A stretch of DNA of 64,000 bases from Sulfitobacter sp. M39. Lineage in GTDB: Bacteria > Pseudomonadota > Alphaproteobacteria > Rhodobacterales > Rhodobacteraceae. The translations under genes were made by a program, and so were the position numbers. Location: positions 2,170,001 to 2,234,000 of the forward strand of contig NZ_WMDZ01000001.1 of the NCBI RefSeq assembly GCF_021735935.1, read 5' to 3'. Positions 54,807 through 63,517 of the stretch are shown one piece after another; position 1 is the stretch's first letter; each line of letters starts with the position of its first letter. The notes under the pieces were generated by a model. It worked only from the letters and a program-made list of their open reading frames with translations. It had not been told where the DNA came from and made no database searches.

Positions 54807-55217
54807 TCAACCCTGCTGTGCAGCCGCGTCGCGAATCCGTTCGATCATCGCGGTCAGCCCGTTCGATCGCTGCGCTGACAGATGTTCGTTCAACCCCAAG
54901 CGCCCCATCTCTGCGCGGGCATCGATGGCGCTGACCTCGGCCGCGGGCACGCCGTTATACAGTTTTTGAAGCACGGCAATCAGGCCTGAAACGATCATCG
55001 CATCGCTGGCCCCATCGAAATGGAGCACCCCATTCTCGAACTGCGTATGCAGCCAGACCTGACTGGCGCAGCCATCTACTTTGGTTGCGGGCACGCGCAG
55101 CTCTTCGGTTAGCGGCTCCATCGCCTTGCCCAGATCGATCACATGGCGATAGCGGTCTTCCCAATCGTCCAGAAACTCGAAATCCTCGACCAGTTCTTCA
55201 AATGCCTCTGTCGCCAC
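54807..55217 (-). CDS. sufE: SufE family Fe-S cluster assembly protein
   Basis: The GTG at 55217 has GAGGGG six bases upstream and yields 136 residues, the normal SufE length; the ATG at 55274 adds 19 unconserved residues. The active cysteine is C50 in KVDGCASQVWL. SufE takes sulfur from the SufS desulfurase and stimulates it. No suf operon is adjacent. Confidence 0.9.
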   Translation of the reverse strand: MATEAFEELVEDFEFLDDWEDRYRHVIDLGKAMEPLTEELRVPATKVDGCASQVWLHTQFENGVLHFDGASDAMIVSGLIAVLQKLYNGVPAAEVSAIDARAEMGRLGLNEHLSAQRSNGLTAMIERIRDAAAQQG

Positions 55218-55337
55218 GGTGCGCCCCTCTTTTCGCTTGCCAAACAGGTAGGTTGCACGATGCCAAAGGTCCACCCCCTTCCCAACGGGTCTGGGATGGG
55301 TTAGTCAAATATTACCGAAATTTCTACGGCGGACCCC

Positions 55338-55859
55338 ATGCGCAAGACCTTTTCAGCCATCCTGGTATCGACCCTTGTTTTGACAGGCTGCGCGACCGTG
55401 CGCGACAGCCGCGTGAACCCGTTCAACTGGTTCGGCACCGCGCGGTCTGAGCCGATCACCCGTCAGGAAGCCTCGACCAACCCTTTGATCCCGCAGCGGA
55501 CCGGATTGTTCTCCTCCTCGCGGAATAAAGAGGTGGTATATGGCGGTCGCCCCTTCGACCAGATCATCGATCTGACGATTGAACAGGTGCCGGGCGGTGC
55601 CGTCGTGCGCGCCACGGGGCGCGCGGATCGCCAAGGCATTTACGAGGTGCAGCTGACCCCCGCGAACGAAGACGAGCTGCCAGTGGACGGCGTTCTGACC
55701 TACCGTCTTGAAGGGGTCGAACCAAGCGAGACGACCGCCATCGGCACGCCCCCCACCCGCGAGGTTACGGCCGGCCGCAAGCTGACCAACCAGACGCTGG
55801 CTGGCGTGACGACCATCCGCGTCGAGGGGCTGCGCAACGCGATGACATCGCGCCGCTAA
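55338..55859 (+). CDS. Lipoprotein of unknown function
   Basis: A 173-residue lipoprotein: signal MRKTFSAILVSTLVLTGC with the lipobox LTGC (Cys18), followed by a Rhodobacteraceae-like segment VNPFNWFG and a beta-rich C-terminal domain (EQVPGGAVVRATGRADRQGI). It is a single gene, divergent from sufE and convergent with rnd. I recognise no family with a known role. Confidence 0.77.
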   Translation: MRKTFSAILVSTLVLTGCATVRDSRVNPFNWFGTARSEPITRQEASTNPLIPQRTGLFSSSRNKEVVYGGRPFDQIIDLTIEQVPGGAVVRATGRADRQGIYEVQLTPANEDELPVDGVLTYRLEGVEPSETTAIGTPPTREVTAGRKLTNQTLAGVTTIRVEGLRNAMTSRR

Positions 55860-55895
55860 CCCCGAACAAATAAATAAAAACCAAATGGTTGAGCG

Positions 55896-57053
55896 TTAAA
55901 GCTCAACCACTTTCAGATCGGACCCGACCGCGGTCAAAGCGATCTCGCCGTTGCACAGACGCAGCGCATCTTCCCCGAATACCTCGCGTCGCCACCCCTT
56001 CAGAGCGGCCACATCCCGCAGCCCTGCGGCGATCCCGTCGAGGTCCGCAGCGGGGGCGATCAGCTTGGCCGCAACCCCTGCGCTTTCGGACTTGGCCTTG
56101 AGCAAGACACGCAGCAGATCGGACAGCGCCGGATTGACCTGCAGCTTGTCGCGACTGCGATCGGGCTGCGGCATATCAGCGGGCGGGCAATTCAGGCCGG
56201 CGGCCACCGCCTTGAGGATACCATCCGCAATCTCGCCCTTGCGGGCCTCACGCAGAAGCAGACGGGCGCGGCCTAGTTCCTCGTGGTTTTTCGGCTTGTT
56301 GCTGGCCAGCTCTACCATCGCGTCATCCTTATAGACGCGGCTGCGCGGGATGTTGCGGGTCTGGGCGTACTCCTCGCGGAAGGCGGCCAGTTCGCGCACA
56401 AGCGCCAGGAACTTTGGCGAATTCGTGCGCGTCTTGACCCGACGCCATGCCTCGCGCGGCGGGGTGACATAGGTGTCAGGGCTGGTCAGGATCTCAAGCT
56501 CTTCCTGGACCCAGCGGGCGCGGCCCGTCTGTTCAAGCTTACGCGCAAGGAATTCGTAGATCTGGCGCAGGTGCGTGACATCGGCCAGCGCGTATTTCGC
56601 CTGCGCATCGCTCAGCGGGCGGCGCGACCAGTCGGTAAAACGGGACGTCTTATCAAGAGGTTGGTGGGCGATCTTGCGCACCAGAGTTTCATATCCCACC
56701 TGTTCGCCAAAGCCACAGACCATCGCCGCGACCTGTGTGTCGAACAAGGGTTCGGGAAAGACGCCCGCATCGACAAAGAAAATCTCTAGATCCTGCCGCG
56801 CGGCGTGGAAGACTTTGACCACCGAGGTATCGCGGAACAGCGTATACAGCGGGTCAAGCGACAGCCCCTCGCTCAACGGGTCCACCAGAACGGCATTGCT
56901 ATCGTCCGTTCCGGGCATCGCTAACTGGATCAGACAGAGCTTCGAATAATAGGTCCGTTCGCGCAGAAACTCGGTATCGACGGTCACGTAATCATGCTTG
57001 GCGGCCTCTGTGCAGTAGGCTTCAAGCTCGGCGGTGGTGGTGATTGTTTTCAT
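55896..57053 (-). CDS. rnd: Ribonuclease D
   Basis: A 3'-5' exoribonuclease acting on tRNA and other small RNAs, 385 residues from the ATG at 57053. The DEDDy residues are visible: D and E in YVTVDTEFLRE, D in VFHAARQDLEIFF, and Y/D in AKYALADVTHLRQIY. The HRDC domain (residues 210-290) follows. It is a single gene upstream of the purMN pair on the same strand. Confidence 0.94.
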   Translation of the reverse strand: MKTITTTAELEAYCTEAAKHDYVTVDTEFLRERTYYSKLCLIQLAMPGTDDSNAVLVDPLSEGLSLDPLYTLFRDTSVVKVFHAARQDLEIFFVDAGVFPEPLFDTQVAAMVCGFGEQVGYETLVRKIAHQPLDKTSRFTDWSRRPLSDAQAKYALADVTHLRQIYEFLARKLEQTGRARWVQEELEILTSPDTYVTPPREAWRRVKTRTNSPKFLALVRELAAFREEYAQTRNIPRSRVYKDDAMVELASNKPKNHEELGRARLLLREARKGEIADGILKAVAAGLNCPPADMPQPDRSRDKLQVNPALSDLLRVLLKAKSESAGVAAKLIAPAADLDGIAAGLRDVAALKGWRREVFGEDALRLCNGEIALTAVGSDLKVVEL

Positions 57054-57126
57054 AGCGCTACTTTGGACAGAGGAAGCCATTCAGGCAATGGAAAAGCGCA
57101 TGGTTTCAGCGCAATAGGCCGCGCGG

Positions 57127-57723
57127 TCAGCTTTCCAGCATTAAAAGATCACGGTTGCCGCTGGCAAACCGCCGCAGCACCGCAGGATAAAGACGATGTT
57201 CCTGCACCAGAACCCGCGCTGCCAGATCCTCTGGCGTGTCGCCGGCCATGACGGGAATGGTCGCCTGCCCCAAAATCGGCCCGTCATCCAGCGCCGCTGT
57301 GACCTCGTGCACAGTGCAGCCATGCAGGGTATCGCCGGCCTCAAGCGCGCGGGCATGGGTGTGCAACCCCTTATAGCGCGGCAGCAAAGACGGGTGGATA
57401 TTGATCATCCGCCCCGCCCAAGCATCCGTAAAGCCACCGGTCAGTTTTCGCATGAAGCCGGCCAGACAAATGATGTCGGGCGCATGGGGCATCAGACGCG
57501 CGGTCAGTTCGTTTTCAAAGGCAGCGCGATCCCCATCAAAGGGCTTGTGATCCACGACTTCGGTCGGGATGCCGCGTTCTTTGGCCCAGGCAATCCCGCC
57601 CGCGTCCGCCACATTCGACACCACCACACAGGGCCGCGCGGGGTGGTCGCCGGTCATGTCTTCGACCAGCGTCCGCATGTTCGACCCGCCGCCGGAAAGG
57701 AAAATCGCAACCCGTTTGGTCAC
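57127..57723 (-). CDS. purN: Phosphoribosylglycinamide formyltransferase
   Basis: Transfers the formyl group of 10-formyl-THF to GAR. The 198-residue protein begins KRVAIFLSGGGSNMRTL and has the catalytic region ICLAGFMRKLTGGF with NIHPSLLPRYKGLHTH, which contains the active-site His, and VTAALDDGPILGQ. The start is a GTG overlapping the purM stop by 4 bases, so its expression depends on reading through purM. Confidence 0.95.
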   Translation of the reverse strand: MTKRVAIFLSGGGSNMRTLVEDMTGDHPARPCVVVSNVADAGGIAWAKERGIPTEVVDHKPFDGDRAAFENELTARLMPHAPDIICLAGFMRKLTGGFTDAWAGRMINIHPSLLPRYKGLHTHARALEAGDTLHGCTVHEVTAALDDGPILGQATIPVMAGDTPEDLAARVLVQEHRLYPAVLRRFASGNRDLLMLES

Positions 57724-58767
57724 AGCAGGCTGCCGGTATAGGCAACGCCCGTGGTGTCGGTGACATTGCCCATCTGATAGACCGTTTCACCCGCCTCCGT
57801 CAGCAGTTTGGTCAGCGCCTCGGCCTCATCCGCTTTGACCACAAGGATCATGCCCACGCCGCAGTTAAAGGTCTTGAGCATCTCGGTTTCCGAGATCGCG
57901 CCCACATCTGCCATCCATTTGAACACGCCGGGCAGCTCCCAGCTGTCCAGATCAATCTGCGCGCCCAGATCATCGGGCAGAACGCGGGGCAGGTTTTCCG
58001 TCAGACCGCCGCCGGTGATATGGGCCAGCGCATGCACGCCCCCTGCCCGCACGGCCTGCAACGCAGGTTTTACATAAAGCCGCGTCGGCGTCAGCAGCAC
58101 CTCACCCAATGTTCCGTCTGCCCAGGGGCAGTCCGCATCCCAGCCAAGGCCAGAGATCTCGACCAGTTTACGCACCAGAGAATAGCCGTTCGAATGCACC
58201 CCGTCCGAGGCAAGCCCCAGCAGCACATCCCCCCGCCGCCACATCGTGTGGCAGGTCCGCACCGCGTTCCATCGCGCCCACAGAGAAGCCCGCGAGGTCA
58301 AAATCACCTTCGGAATACATGCCCGGCATCTCTGCCGTCTCGCCCCCGATCAAAGCGCAGCCAGAGCCTTCGCAGCCTTTGGCGATGCCTTCGATGATCC
58401 GCGCGGCCTGTTCGGTCTCAAGCTTGCCGGTGGCGAAATAATCGAGGAAAAACAGCGGCTCCGCCCCTTGGCAGACCAGATCGTTGACGCACATGGCGAC
58501 CAGATCGACCCCAACGCCATCGACGTTGCCGGTATCAATCGCGATCCGCAACTTGGTGCCCACACCGTCCGTCGCAGCGACGAGGATCGGGTCGGTGTAG
58601 CCCGCCCCCTTGAGGTCGAACAGCGCGCCGAAACCGCCAAGCCCCGACATCACGCCCGGGCGCTTTGTCCGTTTGGCCGCCGGTTTGATACGCTCTACCA
58701 GCGCGTTGCCTGCATCAATATCCACACCAGCGTCTGCATAGGTGATCGAGTTCTTGGAGTTGGTCAT
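57720..58767 (-). pseudogene. purM: AIR synthetase gene with a one-base frameshift
   Basis: Phosphoribosylformylglycinamidine cyclo-ligase. From the ATG at 58767 the frame is normal ([20 protein letters not shown]... [14 protein letters not shown]... [10 protein letters not shown]) and then degenerates; the rest of the protein continues in another frame ([20 protein letters not shown]...). The junction is a run of six C on the plus strand (58229-58234); five would restore the frame exactly. The remaining sequence is free of other damage. PurM is essential for purine synthesis, so a sequencing error is most likely; a real mutation or slippage is possible. Confidence 0.88.
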
Positions 58768-58903
58768 GACGCATCCCGCTGCCTGTTCCCTTTGCGAAAG
58801 TGGGTTATAGCAGGTTGCGCAGGCGTGCAATGCACCTAAGCCACATCTGCGCGTTTCTATCTCTTGACGCGCCGCGCCCGCCCGCTTACCAAACCGCGCA
58901 GGC

Positions 58904-58980
58904 GGGCCTGTAGCTCAATTGGTTAGAGCAGAGCGCTCATAACGCTTTGGTTGCGGGTTCAAGTCCTGCCGGGCCTACCA
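58904..58980 (+). tRNA. tRNA with CAU anticodon (elongator Met or Ile2)
   Basis: A 77-nt tRNA including an encoded CCA. The acceptor stem is GGGCCTG with CGGGCCT, the D-arm TAGCTCAATTGGTTAGA, the anticodon stem GAGCG/CGCTT around the loop CTCATAA, and the T-arm has GGTTCAAGTCC. It is not the initiator. The body resembles lysidine-modified tRNA-Ile2 at least as much as elongator tRNA-Met. An integrase gene 78 bases downstream points at it, so its 3' end is the likely attachment site. Confidence 0.92.
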
Positions 58981-59024
58981 ACCCCTTTCTCCCCGCCCTA
59001 TTTCACAAGACTCATTTGTCGAAA

Positions 59025-59054
59025 GTGGACCACGCTTCAAATGCCGTGGTCCAC
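59025..59054. terminator. Perfect inverted repeat between tRNA and integrase gene
   Basis: GTGGACCACG (59025-59034) and CGTGGTCCAC (59045-59054) form a 10-bp stem with a 10-base loop, followed on the minus strand by TTT. It probably terminates the integrase transcript. A role in attachment-site architecture is possible. Confidence 0.55.
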
Positions 59055-59058
59055 ATTG

Positions 59059-60138
59059 TCAAAATTCGATACCTGACAACTTACGGATTGCCGCCGCAGC
59101 AAGAGCTGCTCTCTCGACGCTCTTTGTATAGACTTCGGATGTCTTGGCCTGTGTATGCGCCATCAAACTCATGATCTCATATTGGGTTGCACCAGACAGT
59201 GCGAGCAAGGCAGCCGCACCTTTCCGGACACCGTGCTGCGTACGCCCTTTCGGCAGGCCCGCTTGCTCAGTCCATTTCTGAATTTTGTTAGCAAACGCTT
59301 TGGAAGACGCAAACTGATTGCCAAAGTCATTCGTCAAAAATGTTTCGCGGTCGCCATGCAAAGCAAGTTCATCGAGAAATCCGCTTAGAGCGGGAACTGC
59401 AACAAACGCTGATCCCTTCTTGCTTGGTTGGAACTCAATCCAAATTCCGTCTTCGCGGGTAACAAAATTACCCTTTCCCAAACAACTTACATCGCCAATC
59501 CGCGGCAATGTATTAATCGATAGAAGCAGCCAGAGCCTTGCCATAGTTCCCTGCGCGTGCGCTTCCATGAACTTAGAAAAATCTTCGTTGGTCCACTGAA
59601 CTGCGCCCCCACGGCTTTTATGTACCTTGCTTATGCCGAATACTGCTGAAAGCTTGGGATGCCCGCGCTTCTCACCCCATCTGTATGCTGCTTTCAGCGC
59701 TTTGATACAGTTATCAGCGGCACCTGTTCTCGAACCGAAGCTATCAAGAATATAGATGAAACCTTCTTCGGGAATATCGGAATTCAGGCTACCCATACGA
59801 TCCCCGGCAGGATCTATTAAGTTACAGGCCTGATTCAATAGCGATTTATGTCCAGTAAGTGTGAGGGGCGACGCATTGCCAGCTTCTATTTTTTGCGCCA
59901 AGGCACATAAGTAGCTGTCACATAGAGCGTCTAAAGTCCCTACTTTTACCTTGATTGGCTTGACGCGTTCCAACTTTTCGCCCAACCGGGCAGACGCATA
60001 GTGCTCGTGAAAAGAAGGCTGACCAGGACCTACTGGTATAGCGATTTTTTTATTACGGTTACCCTCGACCCTGACACGCCAGCGTATTGTACCTGCCGCG
60101 GTTTTGTCTTTGAGGAGGCCAGGAAAACGGTGTATCAT
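59059..60138 (-). CDS. Tyrosine-type site-specific integrase of a tRNA-linked island
   Basis: A 359-residue phage-type integrase. The N-terminal arm/core-binding part spans 1-165, and the catalytic domain has the Arg of NTLPRIGDVS, the box TQHGVRKGAAALLALSG and the final MAHTQAKTSEVYTKS with His and the nucleophile Tyr. It is transcribed towards the adjacent tRNA gene, the classical layout of an integrative island. Base composition is noticeably AT-richer than the chromosome to the left. It overlaps a small upstream gene by 4 bases. Confidence 0.92.
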   Translation of the reverse strand: MIHRFPGLLKDKTAAGTIRWRVRVEGNRNKKIAIPVGPGQPSFHEHYASARLGEKLERVKPIKVKVGTLDALCDSYLCALAQKIEAGNASPLTLTGHKSLLNQACNLIDPAGDRMGSLNSDIPEEGFIYILDSFGSRTGAADNCIKALKAAYRWGEKRGHPKLSAVFGISKVHKSRGGAVQWTNEDFSKFMEAHAQGTMARLWLLLSINTLPRIGDVSCLGKGNFVTREDGIWIEFQPSKKGSAFVAVPALSGFLDELALHGDRETFLTNDFGNQFASSKAFANKIQKWTEQAGLPKGRTQHGVRKGAAALLALSGATQYEIMSLMAHTQAKTSEVYTKSVERAALAAAAIRKLSGIEF

Positions 60139-60335
60139 ACTCTTACCTCCCCAAACTTTCTCGGTCCGTTATTTTCGGAACGGTTTCTTGCTGAGCCGCT
60201 CGTATCGGCAGTAGTGATATCGATGGTTACTGTGCCGTCGGGCCCGATTTTGATCGATGTCGGCGTGCAGCCAAATGCCAACACAGCGGCGATAGCGTTT
60301 GAAATTGTGGCTTTTGATGGTTTCGCGGATGACAT
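60135..60335 (-). CDS. Small protein coupled to the integrase gene
   Basis: A 66-residue protein beginning MSSAKPSKATISNAIAAVLA and continuing with IKIGPDGTVTIDI. Short proteins with this pattern (helix, then IxPDGxI strand) regularly precede integrase genes in Rhodobacteraceae islands, overlapping them as here by ATGA. It may be a recombination directionality factor or regulator, but no DNA-binding motif can be confirmed by eye. Confidence 0.65.
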   Translation of the reverse strand: MSSAKPSKATISNAIAAVLAFGCTPTSIKIGPDGTVTIDITTADTSGSARNRSENNGPRKFGEVRV

Positions 60336-60437
60336 GTGGTTTTCCTCTTAAAGAGGGGAGGTCGATCCGTGGCCTAAAGCCCGGAAATTGGTTTGATTTG
60401 ATTTTATATCTTGGGCCGTGCGCTTGGGTAGCGAAGC

Positions 60438-60465
60438 CCCAAGGGCGCGAAGTCGCACCCTTGGG
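60438..60465. repeat. Long hairpin in the island
   Basis: CCCAAGGG-c-GCGA-ag-TCGC-a-CCCTTGGG: twelve paired bases with one mismatch. It lies between the 60474 gene and the integrase partner gene. No T-run follows, so it may be an RNA hairpin or a binding site and not a terminator. Confidence 0.45.
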
Positions 60466-60473
60466 ATTCAGCT

Positions 60474-60887
60474 TCAGTACTCACCAATGTCTGCGAGCAA
60501 CTGCTTTGCGGCTAAACGCCCGCGCACCTGCCGGCGAACCAGGGAGAAGCTCTCCCAACGAAGAATTAACCAGCGCAGATGTTCCAGTTGTTCATCGAAC
60601 AGCATGTCTTCATACGTACAAACGTTGAGAACACGGCTGCCATATCCTGGGCTAATTGCATTTGCTGCTGCTACAAGGGCATCGCCCATCGCAGTGATGC
60701 AATCATCGTCCCTCGTATCAAATGCCTCACCGCAATCTAAGCGTGCCAAAGTCTCTGGAAGCTTTCTGTGGTGATAGCCTTTGAGACTAAGTCCAGTACG
60801 GGCATAGCTGCCAGCAAAGTTGCACCCCTCGCCTATCGCACGTGCGACCATCGTTTCGAGGCTCTCTTCGCGACGGATATAGCTCAT
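60474..60887 (-). CDS. Unknown island protein
   Basis: A 137-residue soluble protein (MSYIRREESLETMVARAIGE...) without signal peptide or recognised domain. Helix-rich, with a basic C-terminal part (VRRQVRGRLAAKQLLADIG). Its start overlaps the stop of the upstream gene by 4 bases, so the pair is translated together. It resembles small accessory genes of mobile elements by size and place only. Confidence 0.62.
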   Translation of the reverse strand: MSYIRREESLETMVARAIGEGCNFAGSYARTGLSLKGYHHRKLPETLARLDCGEAFDTRDDDCITAMGDALVAAANAISPGYGSRVLNVCTYEDMLFDEQLEHLRWLILRWESFSLVRRQVRGRLAAKQLLADIGEY

Positions 60888-61258
60888 GCTGCCACCTCGC
60901 TTTGTTCGTTTTCATTTGCATCGGAGATGGCCTCAAACCCTTGAAGAAAGCCACGGTCCGTCTTGGTCAATATGCAAATCAGCCAGACGGCATCGTGAGC
61001 AGGGCCGATTTCGGCTAAGTGGGCACACTTCTCACGATCAGCATCAGCGACGTTTTCGAGGCTGAGCAGATCGCACATTAAATCGAGCCCATGCTTATCT
61101 TTTCTGAGTTTTTCATTTTTGTTTGACATTGAGTGCCGGAAGCGCGGCAACCGCATCAATGCGGCCGAGCAACCAAGCAGTAGAACTGCATTTCGAAGGT
61201 CAACGTCGTTTTGCGCCGTGAAGTAATTCATGAGCGCGAGTATATGTTTCCGTGTCAT
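60884..61258 (-). CDS. Unknown island protein
   Basis: A 124-residue protein when started at the ATG at 61258 (MTRKHILALMNYFTAQNDVD), which has AAGGAAG upstream; the frame extends to 61411 without a ribosome site. The part LRNAVLLLGCSAALMRLPRF is hydrophobic, and the C-terminus is acidic and hydrophilic. No domain is recognised. It overlaps the next gene by 4 bases. Confidence 0.6.
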   Translation of the reverse strand: MTRKHILALMNYFTAQNDVDLRNAVLLLGCSAALMRLPRFRHSMSNKNEKLRKDKHGLDLMCDLLSLENVADADREKCAHLAEIGPAHDAVWLICILTKTDRGFLQGFEAISDANENEQSEVAA

Positions 61259-61650
61259 CGAAAACTTCCTTGTGTTATGCCGCCTCCGTCGACGGCCAAG
61301 CACGGGGCCGGAATCCTCCTTTCTCCCCCGCGTTTGTTTCCATTTCTGAGCAGGTTTTGTTGTTCGTTTTTGTTGCTGCTCACCAAGAGGCAGCACCAAA
61401 ACGAAAACCAAACCGGTCTACCGTTCCCTCCTTTGATCAGAGGGATCGCGCTTTTCTTAATTCTGATGTCGATCGGCATACCAACTAAAAGAAAATGAAA
61501 AGTTGGCTTGGGCCACTCGCTTCAATTCGCTGACAATGCCTTCCATTGCACAAACTCAGATATTCGGCGCGCCCGCCATGGCACCCCTCAAAGACCTCAC
61601 TTGCTGGTAGTGAAAGTGCATGGCACTGAGCGATAGCGTCTCGTGAACAT
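61259..61650. other. 392-base gap in the island
   Basis: No gene is supported. The region is AT-rich and should contain the promoter for the two minus-strand island genes. No terminator, repeat or structured RNA is evident. Confidence 0.5.
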
Positions 61651-62946
61651 TCATGACCGGCGTCGCCCGCGGGCAGCTCGCATTAGGGATTTCGCGCGTC
61701 TGCCTGCTTGGCGCTTCTGCTGCTTAACCTGATAATGGCGAGCAGTCTCGCCACCGCCGTCCTGCCCGCATAACACGAGCGCCATCCAGGTATCCGCATC
61801 ATCCAGTGCCTCTTCGTGCCATAGGGTTCGGACTATGTGTTCTCCGGTTCCGATATGCCTGCGCCAAGCCGTCGAAACCCAGCCTGCGCCCATTTTTTGA
61901 CCGTATTTCGCAAACAGATACTGGCCATTAACTTCCTGAAGTCGCGTGGCAAGGCTCTCTTCAGAGCGGCCGGCCAAGACTACCGCATCCAGGAAAGGCG
62001 TCAATTCCGGCCACAACTCCGCGACGTAGTCCGAGCCCTTTTTTGCGGTACGCAGATCGACAGTCCAGGTATCCCGTTCAAATGACCTGGTCAGATGTAC
62101 GCCTATCTGAAACCGATGCAAGTCGCCGATGCGGAGAGGAATGTTTACAGCCAGGCCGATGGCCAGAGCATCCAGAGTAAGATCCAATCGCGCTATGCTG
62201 CCCGACGGCATCGACACGGCCTCCTGTAAAAGCTCCTCTGAGAGCATCCAGCAATCCAAAATCTCAGTCGGGTTCTGGATGAGCCACTCTTCCTTGTGCT
62301 TGCGCTGGCGCTGTGCGAGCCGCGCAAGCTGGTTCTTTTTACGGCGCATCGCATCAAGGATGTCTGCGTGGTCGTCTTCGTCGAGCCAGCATGCGAGGAC
62401 CATCAGTTCTTTCAAGCGGGAGCAACGCGTTATGGGCTTTGTCCCACGGCCCTTACTCGCGGACAAAAACGCCCCGACGCATACCATGTCCAATGCTGGC
62501 TTGCAGTCGGCTTCAATTGCCGCAAACACCAGTTGCCGAGCCGTGAACTTCAGGTTTGCAATGACTTTTGCGCTGGGCGGGATCCGATCATCGAGGGTCA
62601 CAATTCCACGATCAACCTGAGCTCGCGCGGCTTCCATTTCCTTGATCGCGTGGTGCCAGGATTTCGGGATCTGCTCGATTGGCACAGACAGCAGGGGCTT
62701 ACTGCCTGGGACGCGTGGTTCGACGCCGTACCGCTCCTTCTGCCACCGCTCTGCATTCCGAACACGCAAGGCCTCGCGGAGCTCCGGTGCCCAAAAAGGA
62801 TATGCGGATTGCAGAGGGACCATGAGGCTTTCAAGTCGCGACTTGGAACCAAATGCCAAGAACATCTCGCGTGTCGGTGCGGCGTTCCCGGCCAGATGTG
62901 TGATGAACCGATCAAGAAGTCGGCTCTGTGCATCAGTGATACTCAT
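61651..62946 (-). CDS. Divergent tyrosine-recombinase-like protein, last of an overlapping set
   Basis: A 431-residue protein from the ATG at 62946, which overlaps the previous stop (ATGA); no separate ribosome site is needed. The second half has a tyrosine-recombinase layout: an Arg in NIPLRIGDLHRF near residue 280, a His-Arg box in GEHIVRTLWHE near 375, and a final Tyr in GGGETARHYQVKQ near 405, where the usual His of this box is replaced. The first half is unfamiliar. The C-terminus is Arg-rich (RAKSLMRAARGRRRS). It is probably one of several recombinases acting together, as in RIT or Tn554-type elements. Confidence 0.68.
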   Translation of the reverse strand: MSITDAQSRLLDRFITHLAGNAAPTREMFLAFGSKSRLESLMVPLQSAYPFWAPELREALRVRNAERWQKERYGVEPRVPGSKPLLSVPIEQIPKSWHHAIKEMEAARAQVDRGIVTLDDRIPPSAKVIANLKFTARQLVFAAIEADCKPALDMVCVGAFLSASKGRGTKPITRCSRLKELMVLACWLDEDDHADILDAMRRKKNQLARLAQRQRKHKEEWLIQNPTEILDCWMLSEELLQEAVSMPSGSIARLDLTLDALAIGLAVNIPLRIGDLHRFQIGVHLTRSFERDTWTVDLRTAKKGSDYVAELWPELTPFLDAVVLAGRSEESLATRLQEVNGQYLFAKYGQKMGAGWVSTAWRRHIGTGEHIVRTLWHEEALDDADTWMALVLCGQDGGGETARHYQVKQQKRQAGRRAKSLMRAARGRRRS

Positions 62947-63517
62947 GTCCGCGCCCTCCCTTGTAGGCGTTTGTTCTTTGCCGCGCGTAGTTTTGCTCTG
63001 GCCGAACGATGCGCCTTGCTTTTGTTGATCCAAGCATAGAATTTCCGGACCGTATCGGGATGGTCATCCAGAAGCTCGGCGGCCTCCTCGATCGCGTTCG
63101 GATCCTCGTCCAGCACGAAGAATGCAACGGCATGGCGCATTTCGTGGGTGTCCAGGTCGAGACCGCAGAATGCCAAGCCTTCCCCGATCAGGGCCGTGAA
63201 GACGCTCTTTTCTGCCGCGCAATCATTCCTGGGTGAATTGAACAGAAATTCAGACTCGGCATAGTTCTTGCCAAACGGGTGCTCGGCGATCAGCTTCTCG
63301 CGAACGGTTTCGTAATAGAACTGCAGGATTGGCATCGCTTCGAGCTCCATCTCGCCAGCGATGGAGTTGCCGTTTTTGGTGATTTCCCCCGGGAGATCAA
63401 GCCGCGCCACGCTTTTGAAACCCTCTGGCAGGATGAGCGTTGGGAGATCGCAGAAAACCCGCAGCTTGCGCAGATTTTGCTCTCGGAGCGGCTTACCGTA
63501 GAGCAAGATAGCCAAGG
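62943..63517 (-). pseudogene. Tyrosine recombinase truncated by an IS21-family insertion
   Basis: About 190 C-terminal residues survive. The box-I Arg region (LYGKPLREQNLRKLRV), the His-Arg box (DTHEMRHAVAFFV) and the final box with His and Tyr (LLDDHPDTVRKFYAWI) are intact. The frame can be read to an ATG at 63548, but the bases from 63518 belong to the IS terminus, so the N-terminal DNA-binding region is lost. It overlaps the following recombinase gene by 4 bases. Downstream translation may now depend on the IS. Confidence 0.75.

Noticed and set aside
60001..60351. 116-codon plus-strand frame over the integrase start
   Set aside because: It overlaps the integrase and its coupled partner gene on the opposite strand and has no ribosome site or recognisable features.
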